The notes under the pieces were generated by a model. That model made no database searches, was not told the origin of the DNA, and saw nothing but the letters and a program-made list of their open reading frames with translations. 64,000 bases of DNA. It comes from Aphis gossypii. Taxonomy: Eukaryota; Arthropoda; Insecta; Hemiptera; Aphididae. Within the stretch, counting starts at the first letter, position 1. Every line of letters begins with the position of its first letter. The stretch is from contig NC_065532.1 in NCBI RefSeq assembly GCF_020184175.1, positions 26,350,001 to 26,414,000 of the forward strand, written 5' to 3'. The translations under genes were made by a program, and so were the position numbers. Positions 53,239 through 64,000 of the stretch are shown one piece after another.

Positions 53239-55966
53239 TATAAAATTTTCTTTTTAAGCTTTAATTGTACACGAGATTTTCAACAAACATGCGACAGCAA
53301 AACTACGAATTTTAAGATAGGAATATTAAAGATTTGGAAAAAGGTAATTTTGAATTACACTCAATGTAGCGTCGGTCAACGGGCGGGCGATAATAAATTT
53401 CTGATAAGGTGATATCACGATTATCACTTATCAGTCATCATGTTTCTTAGGTGTGGCCAACTGAATAACCACTTAACTGATCTTCGAAGAAGGCTAATCT
53501 TTTTCCCGCGAAATTCGAACGTCGAACGCGTTCATTATGATATAATATTTTCTTAGTACTTATTGATATTTTAGATTCTGAACAAAGTGATGAATGTATT
53601 GATTTTACAATAATGTGTGTTTTTTTTATTGTTTTTATATCTGTGTACAGCGTAACTAGTCGAAATAATGCTTCAATGTCAAACTTTGGGGGTGTGGTTT
53701 CCGATGGCTAATTGAATATCTTTGGTGCATTATATAGGTAAAAAGTAAAATTTTCCAACAGTTTTCATAAAAATCCAGAAAAACAAAAAAAAAGTGACAG
53801 AAAAACGAAAATTTTTACGCAAATCCAGTTTTCGACCAAATCGATTTTTTTTATATGGTTGTAATTCAAAAACTAATCACTGTAAATACTTGAAATTTTC
53901 ACCAAATATTATTTATGTTAGTGTTATCTATATACAGTTATATTTTCAAAAATTTTTGACTTTTTTAAGTTATTTATAGACCACTGAAATTTTCGATTTT
54001 TATGAGATTTTTTTTTTTTGAAGTGTCAATAAAAATATTTTGGATGACCAAAAAAACTTGAAAATTTAATAAAAGGTTCCTTACGAGTTGTTCTTATTAT
54101 AGCTAAAAAAAATTAAAAATCGTTAGTCACAATTTTTTTTTATAAGCGTTTATAATTTAAATTTTTACGAAATCTGTCGAAATCGCGAAAATTTGCAACT
54201 AATTTTGAAGTTGAAAAATCATAAAATTTGTTGTGTTGTGTTTATAACTAAGGATTAAAAATACAACACTAAGTTTTCCATAAGTTTTCCTCCAAGAAGC
54301 TATAGAGAAAACTCGAAGCATCATTTTAGAATAATTTTAAGTGCGTTTGAATTTTAAATTTTTACGAAATAGCGTAACGATAACGATTTATCCTCAAGCG
54401 ATTTTAAATATTTGTAATTATTCAAAAAGTATAAATCGTAGATGCTTGAAAATTTTACCAGTTATTTATATTGGCATTTTCTTTACATGATTTAATTTCC
54501 AAAATACTTTGACTTTTTTTGAGCTATTTATAAACGACTGAAATTTTCAATTTTCTGAAAAAATTTTTTTGAAGTATCGATAAAATTTTTTTGGCCCAAT
54601 CAAAATAATTGACAATTTAATACAAAGTTCCTCATAAGTTATTTTTATATTAATTAAAAAATTATAAGAATACATGGGCACAATAACCATGAATATTTGC
54701 AAATTATTTGGTAGGTATAATTCATAAAAATGTTTGTATAAGTAGCTAGGACTTGAAAATTCAATACGAGATTTTCCATAGGTAAGTTAAGCTTATAATA
54801 ATTATAAAAGAACTTAAATTCTAATGTATTCAGGCCATTAAAACATAAACCACCTTTTTTCACCAACTAATCGAAATGATATCCTAGGCTGACAAATCAA
54901 CTTCGTTAAGAATCGTTTTTCGTATACAATGACACCTATCATTGGATTCAAATTTAACACTCCTATAATATATAATAATGATTCATACGGCACCTAATGT
55001 ACAGCAGAGCGGTACCCACTTACCCGCTTTTTTTTATTAAAAATTATGAAAAAAAAATGTATAGAATATCATCATTTGTGTCTCTCCAATAAGGAAAATA
55101 GTAATACTATTCATTAATAATTTCATTACTTCATTTGTTGAGTAGGAAAGGAAATCATTCGAAAAACTCCAAACCATTCAACGAAATTAACTCATATCGG
55201 TATTGACGGTAATTGTGATTAAATCTAAGTTGTCATTCAATATACGCGTTGAACTGCGAAGAACAGTACTTACATCTAGATCAAAATAGAACATGAAAAT
55301 TGCGTAACTATTGAAAAAACTCGTACCCCAACACTTAATAGACAAAAATTAATATGAAATAATTTATTTAAAAAAAAAATTGCTATCAAGATCCACAAGC
55401 ATCATGCCCAGAAAATTAATACTCAAAATTCAATGAAACATACGTAACGTCAATACAATATAATATATTCAACTGTATTAAATATTATAATTTATTACAA
55501 CACATTCATACTTTATCACCAACAACTTTGTTATTAATTATGTAAAATATAATTAATTTTTTGTCTATAAACACAAATATCTTTTACTTGTGAGCTTCAT
55601 TAAAGACATTTCTCTAATCATACAGGTGAATGACCTTAACACTTAATATATATAAAAAATATATAAGAATAGAAACAATTTAAAAACACCAGTTGTAACT
55701 GTATTAAAAATTTATGTAAGTTTAACCTATTTACAAAATTTATAATTGTAGAATTAAGTCACTTACATTTCAGTCATTAACTAAAACAGAAGTATCCTAT
55801 AATAGTGAAAGAAAAGTTGACAGATATATTATTAGGTATAATATACCTAAATTTCAATAATCAAAACACATGCGTTACAGAATACATCTGAAATCTTAAA
55901 AATATTTGTCTATGTTAAGTGCTAAATTACCTTTAACTGTACATATACATTTTTAAAAGAGCAACA
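53239..55966. other. Intergenic region between B9D1 and cyclin K, mostly an interspersed repeat
   Basis: The B9D1 promoter side lies just right of 53238, though no clear TATA was picked. Most of the rest is the dispersed repeat at 53571-54960. The cyclin K 3' UTR ends left of 55967; an AATAAA on the minus strand lies at 55496-55491. Confidence 0.5.
53571..54960. repeat. Interspersed non-coding repeat with imperfect inverted ends and an internal duplication
   Basis: The left end gattctgaacaaagtgat (53574-53591) resembles the reverse complement of atcaacttcgttaagaatc (54896-54914). Two inner blocks, about 53860-54110 and 54420-54660, share the order cttgaaa-ttt, ttgactttttt, ttatttata-ac-actgaaattttc and ttttttgaagt. 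Related fragments occur at 1112-1180 and about 5640-6610. No coding frame is seen. Confidence 0.6.
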
Positions 55967-58900
55967 CTATCGTCTTTGATATGGATGATGTCGAACTTGT
56001 CTGTTTTGGTATTGTGGTGGAGGAGGTGGTGGTCGATTAGTTCTGGCATTAAAACCACGTTTATATTGTAGATAAGCTGGATCTGAATAATGTTGACTTC
56101 CACCGTCAACATAATGTTGACCACTTTCACTGCTGTAATGTGGACCACCATCTACAAAATGTTGAGACCCATTACCATAGGTACCACCAACAAAGGCACC
56201 ATCTCGATTGAATGCACGATTGTCATTATATTTTTGTCTGTTTTCTTCATATGAATCTTGCATATCAAATTCACTGAACGGCTGTGGAGGTTGCTGTGTC
56301 ATGTTTTCTCTTTGATTGTAATTTTCACCGTAAGGCTGTCTCGGAGGAACAGATTCACCAATGAACTGAATAGAACCCATCGGTTCATGTGGACGATATT
56401 GCCCAGGTACTGTAGATATCATATTGGGAGGCTGAGAAAACATAGAGTTTGCAAATGATTGAGCTGGATTTTGAAGTGGAGGATAAGGGTACATGGGGGG
56501 GAAACCAGAAGGTGGTATTGGTGGTGGTGGTTGCATGGGCGGTGGTGGCAATTGAGTAACACCTTGTGGCATTAACATTTGATTAGGTGTTGGTGGAGGT
56601 GGTGGCAGTGATGGAGGAGGTGGTGGTGGTGGCATCGTAGGGAGTGGAGGTCTTGTTGATGGAAGTGGGGGTGGTTGTTTTATAGGAGGCTGTTGTAATA
56701 ACAATTTTGGTGGTGTAGGAGGTGGTGGCAAAAATGGTTTTTGAGCATTTGGCTGTTTTTGCGGAACATTCGAAACTGACGGTTTAATTCCTGGTGGCAT
56801 GGGTAATGATTGCTTGCCAGGAGAAGTATTTGGCGTAGTTATCAATTTCACATTTTTTGTTATAGCTGCTTGCATCGCTTGTTCAGGTGTAAGCACTATA
56901 ATAAAAACAATGATATGAATAACACTCAAACATTATAAATCTAAAATATTTCACTAAAAACATTGAAGACATAAGCGGATATTGAAGGGGACTTGGTGGG
57001 GGCTTAAGCCTCCTCATAAAAATGTAATTAAGCCACACCAAACATTAGGTATCTAAAAATAGGCATTTATGCAAATGGATAAGACAAAACTGTTAATGTG
57101 ACCAAATATCCGCCTATAATTGAGGTCACATATAAAAAAAGTACATGAACAAAAACTCACTGTATTTAGCAGCCATTTTTTGCAATAATAATTTCTGATA
57201 AATGGATTGAGGGGGTACAACTTTCTTTGGAACAATAAATTTTTCTTGACATGGAGGTGATGGTGGTGCATTTTTGTCAGGAGTTGAATAAAGATCAAGA
57301 ACTTGATGACAAATGTCTAAAAAATATAAAATTACTAGTTTACTAATAAATTATACATAATTTATTATAATATACTGCAAAAAATGTTATCACAACCAAC
57401 TGATGACAATACAAAACTAATGCAGATAAATTTTTATACAAAGGAAACATTTAACTATTCTGTTCCTATATTAATAATTTTTATAAATATGCAACATCTT
57501 TAAAAAGAGCAGTTATTGCTACTATGGGTTTATGCCTATGCCCTAAACCAGTCTTAAGACTCTAGGTTCTTAATTGTTATCTTATAAAATGTTTATATTA
57601 TTTTCAATGAATACATTTTATGTATTTATAAATACCACTAATTCCAAACAAAGACAGACCACAATATTCCATAGTAGTTTGGTCTAAAAATAAAGGTATT
57701 TAATCTTTATTATATTCTATTTAAAAGTAATAGTTCAATAATATTTTTCTAAAGTAGAGTTATTTACAAGTTATTTAAACTACTGGTGAGCTAAACTAAG
57801 ACCATTCAAACTTAAATCAAATAAAACTAAAGAAAAATATGTTAACCTTAAAAACAAAAAAATGAAACTATATTCGGGCCACCGAGAGAACATTTCTGGG
57901 CGGTGACCAAAATTTATCCCATCTCACGCATTCCCACCACTAAATCCTTCAAAACACTGGCCGCGGTTAAAACATGGCACCAACACCGTCGCTATTTTAT
58001 GGCGATTAGGTGGTAGAGTGGGAGACATTTGGGTATAAATCAATAATTTGTATGCGTGAAAGAGTAGAGTTCTCTCGGTGGACGGAGTATACACTATAAA
58101 TGCACAAATGACCATAAATAAAGTACAATAACCTATTCTGATTATTATTCTAATTAATTATTTTATATTGCATAAAATTCTGCCAATTTTTCATTCTAAT
58201 TAAAACAGACATAGTTTAATAAAAAAAAATGTCAACTCTGGGACATATTCATCAATAATTATTTTTTAAATGCATTAATCCTTTTAAGAAACATTACACT
58301 CAAAATTACTGTTGAATTTAGTATACTCTAATTATAGTTCTGAGTGTTCTGACAAAACTAATTATATTTTTTTTTTATTTTTAGTGATATAATACAACTA
58401 ACCTTCAAGCAAATCCATATTCATTCCTTGAACAAACATATCCCACCAACGTAAATGATTTGGCGTACGACCCTGCCAATCATTGAGTTCAAACTTACTC
58501 AGTTTACATGCTAAATATATTAATGAAACTGCTATAATCTCTGGTTCCCACTGAAGACAAAGTGTTGTACATAAGCTGTAATATACAATATACTTACTTT
58601 AGAAACAAATTTAATTAACTGATTAAGATTAAAGACAGACTGTTATTTTCAATTTTACTGTTTAGAAAAAATATTGTATATAGAATCTCAATTGCAAATA
58701 TCATTAAATTATTTTATAATCAATTTACAAATTATTATTATATTAAAAATATATGCCATATCCAGTCCATCCCTGAAGTCAAATAAATAGTTTTTACCTA
58801 TCATTCACAAATGTCCAAGCCATTTGAACCATTTTAGTTAGTTTAGTTTTATCGCCTGTTAAATTAAAAATGTAAATGATATAAATACTATAAATGAAAA

Positions 58901-60234
58901 AAATAGGCAATACTAATGACATACCTTTTAAACATTTAGCATACTTCAATAAAAACTGATATGGATGATCAACTTGTAGATCAAATTTAATTGTTTGTAA
59001 CAATATACGTTCGAGTACCATTACTTCTTCCTAAAATATTAAATAATATTTTATGGACAACCATTAAAGTGGTACAATATTTATTTAAATCACAAATTAA
59101 CCTTGGGGTCTAATCCAAGAGTTTCATATTTTTCCTCGGGTAATATTGCTTTAGCCAACTTTATTATGTCTTTACATTTCTTTGGCGTTTCTTCTACTTT
59201 ACCCGCAAGAAAAAGACAACAGCAAGCTGTAAGCTGAAAAAAATATAGTACTTACATTAAATTCACATAATATAGCTCAATAATTACATAAATATTACCC
59301 CTAGATGGCAAAAAAAATTTTAAAACTGAAAATGAAGACATACTAAAAAGTATTGATTGTAACACATTTTAGTAGGTATACATCCTTTTAATTAATATTA
59401 TCTCAAGAATTCATAATTTAATAACAAAAATTAGTGCAAGCAATATGTTGGACTGTATTTATTAACAATCAAATATTATGTTAAATCAACAATTTATGTA
59501 GTTATTCAAGTACATCAGCGATAACCTAAAAAACTATTCTACAGGTAATGGGAAACCAAATGGTTAGAATACTAATGCAGCACATAGCGGTGGTTTCCAA
59601 AAGCTATATTAAAAGTTCATAGGTACCTATTATACTTGTAAGTACTTTAATGTGTTAATTTGTATACTTTTAGTCAACTAATTTAAACATTTTACTGTTC
59701 ATTGATACTGTAATATAATAGTGTAAATAATAATTCATATCCTCAGTGTTGCAGTGGCAGCAAAATACAATCGTATACAATTTGCTGCTATCGCACCAAT
59801 TTATGTGGAAAATATTATCAAAGAGAGTTGCACGCACTACATTGATCATCTGTGTAGTAACAAACAGACAGACAGTGTTACGGAAACAAATACTATTTAA
59901 AATCAACAAGCAATAAATGTGATGTATAATCTGTATTATTTTTAAGTTCTAATCTAGTATTTAGATACCTGAAATAAAATAGAAAGGTTGGTAGATTTAG
60001 TTGAACATTACTCACATATCTAGGAAATGTTTTGAATGAATGATACATGTAAAAACGATGAAAGTAAACAACACCAGTGGCCATCGTGTTGTAGCCCAAG
60101 TCCATTTTCGTACCAGCGTCTATGATGAACCTTGCCCCTTCCTGACGGTACCGGGACTCTCTCTCATGCGGTATGCCATCTTGAGCAGAGGCAGTCCGGT
60201 GCAGCTCATCCTTGTCAAAATACCAAAAGGCCAT
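55967..60234 (-). CDS. CycK: Cyclin K (CDK12/CDK13 partner)
   Basis: Regulatory subunit of the CDK12/13 kinases that phosphorylate the RNA polymerase II C-terminal domain during elongation; nuclear. Exons (minus): 60234-60016, 59233-59102, 59030-58925, 58855-58798, 58575-58403, 57316-57161, 56895-55967; every phase fits, 590 residues. The first ~260 residues are two cyclin folds nearly identical to the human protein: RYRQEGARFI, YFHRFYMYHSF, LAGKVEETPKKCKDI, EEVMVLERILLQTIKFDLQV, MAWTFVND, LQWEPEIIAV. The long last exon is a low-complexity Pro-rich tail (PPPPPP runs) that becomes Gly/Tyr/His/Ser-rich (QHFVDGGPHYSSESGQHYVD), as is usual for cyclin K. The ATG at 60234 sits just before the conserved FWYFDKDEL and is the first in frame. 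Intron 5 holds a MITE-like repeat. Confidence 0.96.
57879..58081. mobile_element. MITE-like inverted-repeat element in a cyclin K intron
   Basis: ccaccgagagaac (57879-57891) is the exact reverse complement of gttctctcggtgg (58069-58081). Weaker inverted similarity continues inside (cccaccacta against gggagacatt/ggtggtag). The segment is GC-richer than the intron around it. No clear target duplication is visible, so the exact ends and superfamily are open. Confidence 0.6.
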
Positions 60235-63200
60235 TGTCGTTGTATTCAGTAGGCCTACAAGGCATAAATTATTGATATGTAATTATTTATACTACAGACG
60301 TGGAACACACTAAACACTTGATTGCAAGTCACCAGACGTCCATACCTCAATAGTCAATAGTAAAGACGACAGTGCAAAAAACTAAAAAGCGGTTTATATC
60401 TCTACAAAATAAACGTTTTTTATCAATGTCGTGGAATAGAAATATCACTTGATCCATAAATGGAATAAACGCGCAATAGCACTTTATCATCGGCCGCCAA
60501 ATGTATTTCATTTAAAATTCAAAGTTTTTGTTTGTTAAACACACATTAAAAATCGTAGTATATTATTATTAACTGTTATACGTTTTTATATGTAAAGCAT
60601 AATTTTTATTTGGTATAAAAATAAATTCATTTTTCAGGTACACCATCCCAATATACATACATCGTTTGCTTTGTAGAAGTTTTTTGCACAAAAACAATAA
60701 TAATACTTATATAAATATCATAATCCTGTATGGTTGTATAGTTTTATTTCTAAAATCTAAAATGAATACAAATTCTAAAAACAACAGCTGATTGGCACTA
60801 CTATTTTCATTGATCTTGGACTTCACTTCTTCAGTTAACTTACGATGATCGTGTATAAACATTGTACACTCTTAAACTACTATGTACCTATTTTGTTAAT
60901 TTCCTACATGGAAAATTATTTTTTTCGGACTTGTGTTCACAACAATATTTTAATGTGGAAAAAATGTGTCTTATAAAAAAATAAATGGGCGGTGTGAGAT
61001 GTGACTAAAAAAATAAAGATTACTAGAAATCACTCAAGAATCAAAAACAATTTCTGATGTGTTCATTAAACAGACAAAACTTGAACCAGTAAGTAAGCAA
61101 AAAAAATTTAAAAAAATATCACAAATCAAAATAATATTAATTTGTAAATTGTAAATATATCGTACCTATACCTAAATTTTAGATTAATGTACAATTAATA
61201 CAACAATCAACAATCAGTATTTAAAAATATAAAAATTATAAAATAAGTGAAGTGGGAACTGGGAATGATAATTTGATAAAAATGTACCTAAGTAAATATT
61301 TGCGAGCAGTTTTTTTTTATTCATTTGGGCCATACGAGCCGGGCAAAACCTTTGCCCCCCATCCACCTCTATTGACAACTGAAATTATGCCACTGCCTGT
61401 ATTTTATTCAAAAGAAAAAAAATTATTTTCTATTAGAAAATAAATAAAAATATAAAGAACCAATTTAATAAATAATATTTAAATTATGTGTCTTAAATCC
61501 AAATTTAAATTGGTCATATCGATATCTTACCGTCCATACTGAAAATTACTAATCGAAATTTAAAATGATTTGTCAATTGGTACTCAACAAGTCCATTATT
61601 AGGTACCACTTTTAATGTCAAACTTATATTTTTATGCTATCTTTTATGAATTTATTTAAGCATTCATTAATTTTTGACATTATGGGTAGTTAAATATGTT
61701 TTGTAATCCAATTGCGTTTTTAATTTGTAATATCATTGAATATGAATACTACTGTTAATAATTAATGATATGAAAATATATAAATCATAATTTTTGTTGT
61801 ATCATATTAGGATACAAAAAAAAATCCCATTCTGTGGAAGCCTAGGGCTCCCTGATCCCTCCCTTAATGGCTTAATCCTACTCAGCATACTTGATATACA
61901 TTTTTTATGTTATTTTTATCTTATTTTCATTAATAATACCCATATTTTATTATTTATTTATTAAAAAATATTTATAAAACTGATTTCATGGTTATTAACT
62001 TGAATATTATGTCAACAGTTTAATTTTATTATTATTTAAATATTATTATATTATTATTATTTTATACATTGTGTATAAAATACTACAATTAATGCAAGTT
62101 GTAGAAGTAGTTAGTATTTAAATTAAAAATTTTAATTTTTTAAATAAAAAAGGTACATGATATATTTTAGTGATTTAGAATAATTATTAAACGAAAAAAT
62201 TAAAAGGAATTTTTAATTTAATTTTATTTGAAACTAATGTTACAATATACTGAGGAGCAAAGCAATTAACATTTGTTCAATGTATTTAAATAAAAGTTTT
62301 ATCCCTCTTTCTCCTCTTTATTATAATAATTTAGCAGATTTCAAACTAATTTAAGTCCTACAATTTTCTTAATTTTGTCTTAAGGATAAAGTCTTACATA
62401 ACTAAATTATTTATCTATGAGGATAAAAATGATACTTGAAACTATCTTAATATTGAATATTAGATCAATTAATACTCTGCTCTAAAGTGGTGTGTATAAT
62501 TTGTATAATTTAATACATGGCTATGTAATATATTCTATAAATGTTATTATAGAATGATAGATGGTAGTGAACGATATTATCAACGTTTATAATTTATATT
62601 ATTTACTTTTCAAATTTATTTTAATTCCAACATTGTGTAATATATATTTTAGTATTTATAGAAAGATCACAACAAGTGTAGAAGCCAGTCATGTACATGG
62701 CTATTAGTTACTTCCTTATACCTGTGTCCTGACAACTGAACATTAGTGTTTTATAAGCCAGATATAGTTTACTTTATCGTCTACATTCTACAACTATACT
62801 ATAAAAATTTAACTTTAATGAGCACTGAATGAGCAATAATAGACATTAAAATATTAACATATCCATTATTTTCTCTATTCAACTTACCAAGCAATAGGCA
62901 TATCTAGATCCGAGTATATTAATACATCAATAGTTTATTGGTAGGTATTGAATTGTTGTTAGATACTTACACAAAACCTATAAATCAAAATAAATGACAA
63001 AAAAAAGTAATCTGATGAGTATTACAGTTAAATCAAATAGTGTGTATTAAACAAATCAGATGTACCACAAATTTAAGTATACAATAGTTTTAATTTATTG
63101 AAGTCAAACAAACATTGAAAAATATCAACACAAAACAAAAAGTTCAATGAGTACTAAAAAAAAACTACAGTGGGTCTTAAACATATAAAATTTAAAATCA

Positions 63201-63850
63201 TTAGCCAAACACAAAAAAAAAAAAAAAATAAAAAAAAAAAAATTAGAAACAATAAAAATAAATCTAATTATATCACTACGCAGTCTCACTCGTGTATATA
63301 AAAATGCTAGATTATTGATAAATCTTCATAATTGCTAAGCATTTAGGTATTGTTTTCCAATTGCAGTAATATAAATAGTTAAAATAAAAAAAAAATAATA
63401 AAAATATATAACAAAATGAGATCTAATACGGTAAATACAGCCTTTTAAATCAATACTTAATTAAAATGTGTTTAGAAATCTAATATCAACTTATGTATTT
63501 TCTGTAATTTTTTTATCTTGTATTTAACTTAATTTAAAAAAAAAATTATATAATGTATAGATATTAAATTAAATCAATGAAGTAAAAGTAAATATTATAA
63601 AATATAAAACACAAAACAATAAGTCTTGGAAAACAGGTAACTTTTAACTCTGCCACTATTAAAAAGGACCCAATACTATAAGCTATGCTTATGAAAAACA
63701 TTAAATATTGTTGTAATACTACAATTACTATTATTTTTATAATTATTATTATTATTTATATCATTATTATTATTAAAATTATTAATATAATTATTATTAT
63801 TAGTATTATTATTATAAAGATAGCACAGACAAGCATCAAGATAGGTACTT
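60235..63850. other. Region upstream of cyclin K and 3' of the right-edge gene
   Basis: Just right of 60234 lies the cyclin K promoter and 5' UTR. The remainder is AT-rich, with fragments resembling transposon ends (near 61330-61400 and 61820-61870), poly(A) runs at 63208-63241, and an ATT/AAT microsatellite at 63726-63816. Part may be the long 3' UTR of the gene ending at 63851. No further exon was identified. Confidence 0.45.
63726..63816. repeat. (ATT)n-type compound microsatellite
   Basis: Imperfect ATT/TTA units over about 90 bp, probably within the 3' UTR of the right-edge gene. Confidence 0.8.
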
Positions 63851-64000
63851 TTAGACTGATTTTCCATGAAGACTATCATATGTCACGAGGAGACGTTTAG
63901 CAGCACTGAGAACTGTAATGGAAATAAAAATATCATTATTATACAATACAGCGTGAATAAATAATGGGTGTGTATGTGATTAGAATGCTTACTTGTAGTG
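63851..64000 (-). CDS. 3' end of an unrecognised gene, cut by the window edge
   Basis: On the minus strand the last bases (64000-63993) end at a strong donor, ACAA|gtaagc. The next acceptor, ccattacag (AG at 63914-63913), opens a final exon 63912-63851. It reads LSAAKRLLVTYDSLHGKSV then TAA, with phase fitting the upstream exon end (a split Ile codon). The helical, basic C-terminus looks real, but I do not recognise the protein from 20 residues. Confidence 0.45.

Noticed and set aside
1..64000. CRISPR arrays, operons, bacterial features
   Set aside because: The intron-containing genes show a eukaryotic chromosome; no spaced direct-repeat array was seen.

Overview
This 64 kb window is eukaryotic. 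It is very AT-rich, has many small exons with GT-AG introns, and has large intergenic and intronic spaces full of microsatellites. Base composition, intron style and dispersed repeats suggest a sap-feeding insect, most likely an aphid. The species is an inference.

Left part (1-13,494): AT-rich sequence, then what looks like one 10.9 kb mobile element at 2571-13490. It has identical 15-bp inverted ends, each bordered by TTAA. On the minus strand it carries (i) an intact 641-codon viral-type envelope glycoprotein gene (3358-5283) with a probable promoter and leader exon about 1.5 kb upstream, and (ii) a 12-exon gene (11819-7343) that joins a DDE (Mutator-like) transposase to a YqaJ-type exonuclease. 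The second gene has two single-base frameshifts and a tandemly duplicated exon. A 192-bp hAT-type MITE with a perfect 8-bp target duplication sits in one of its introns. A large foldback sits just inside the right end.

Middle (13.5-44.6 kb): no confident gene body. It holds scattered CpG-rich islands, microsatellites, a few exon-like open segments and probably a very long first intron of Notum. Two alternative first coding exons for Notum are proposed (22751-22765 and 25036-25104), both in phase.

Right part: a compact group of conserved genes reconstructed exon by exon. Notum (plus, 44631-50269) is a secreted Wnt deacylase with its Ser-Asp-His triad intact. B9D1 (minus, 53238-51924) is a ciliary transition-zone protein. 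Cyclin K (minus, 60234-55967) is the CDK12/13 partner. The last exon of an unrecognised gene lies at the right edge (minus, 63912-63851). Notum and B9D1 converge. The three named genes share no obvious pathway.
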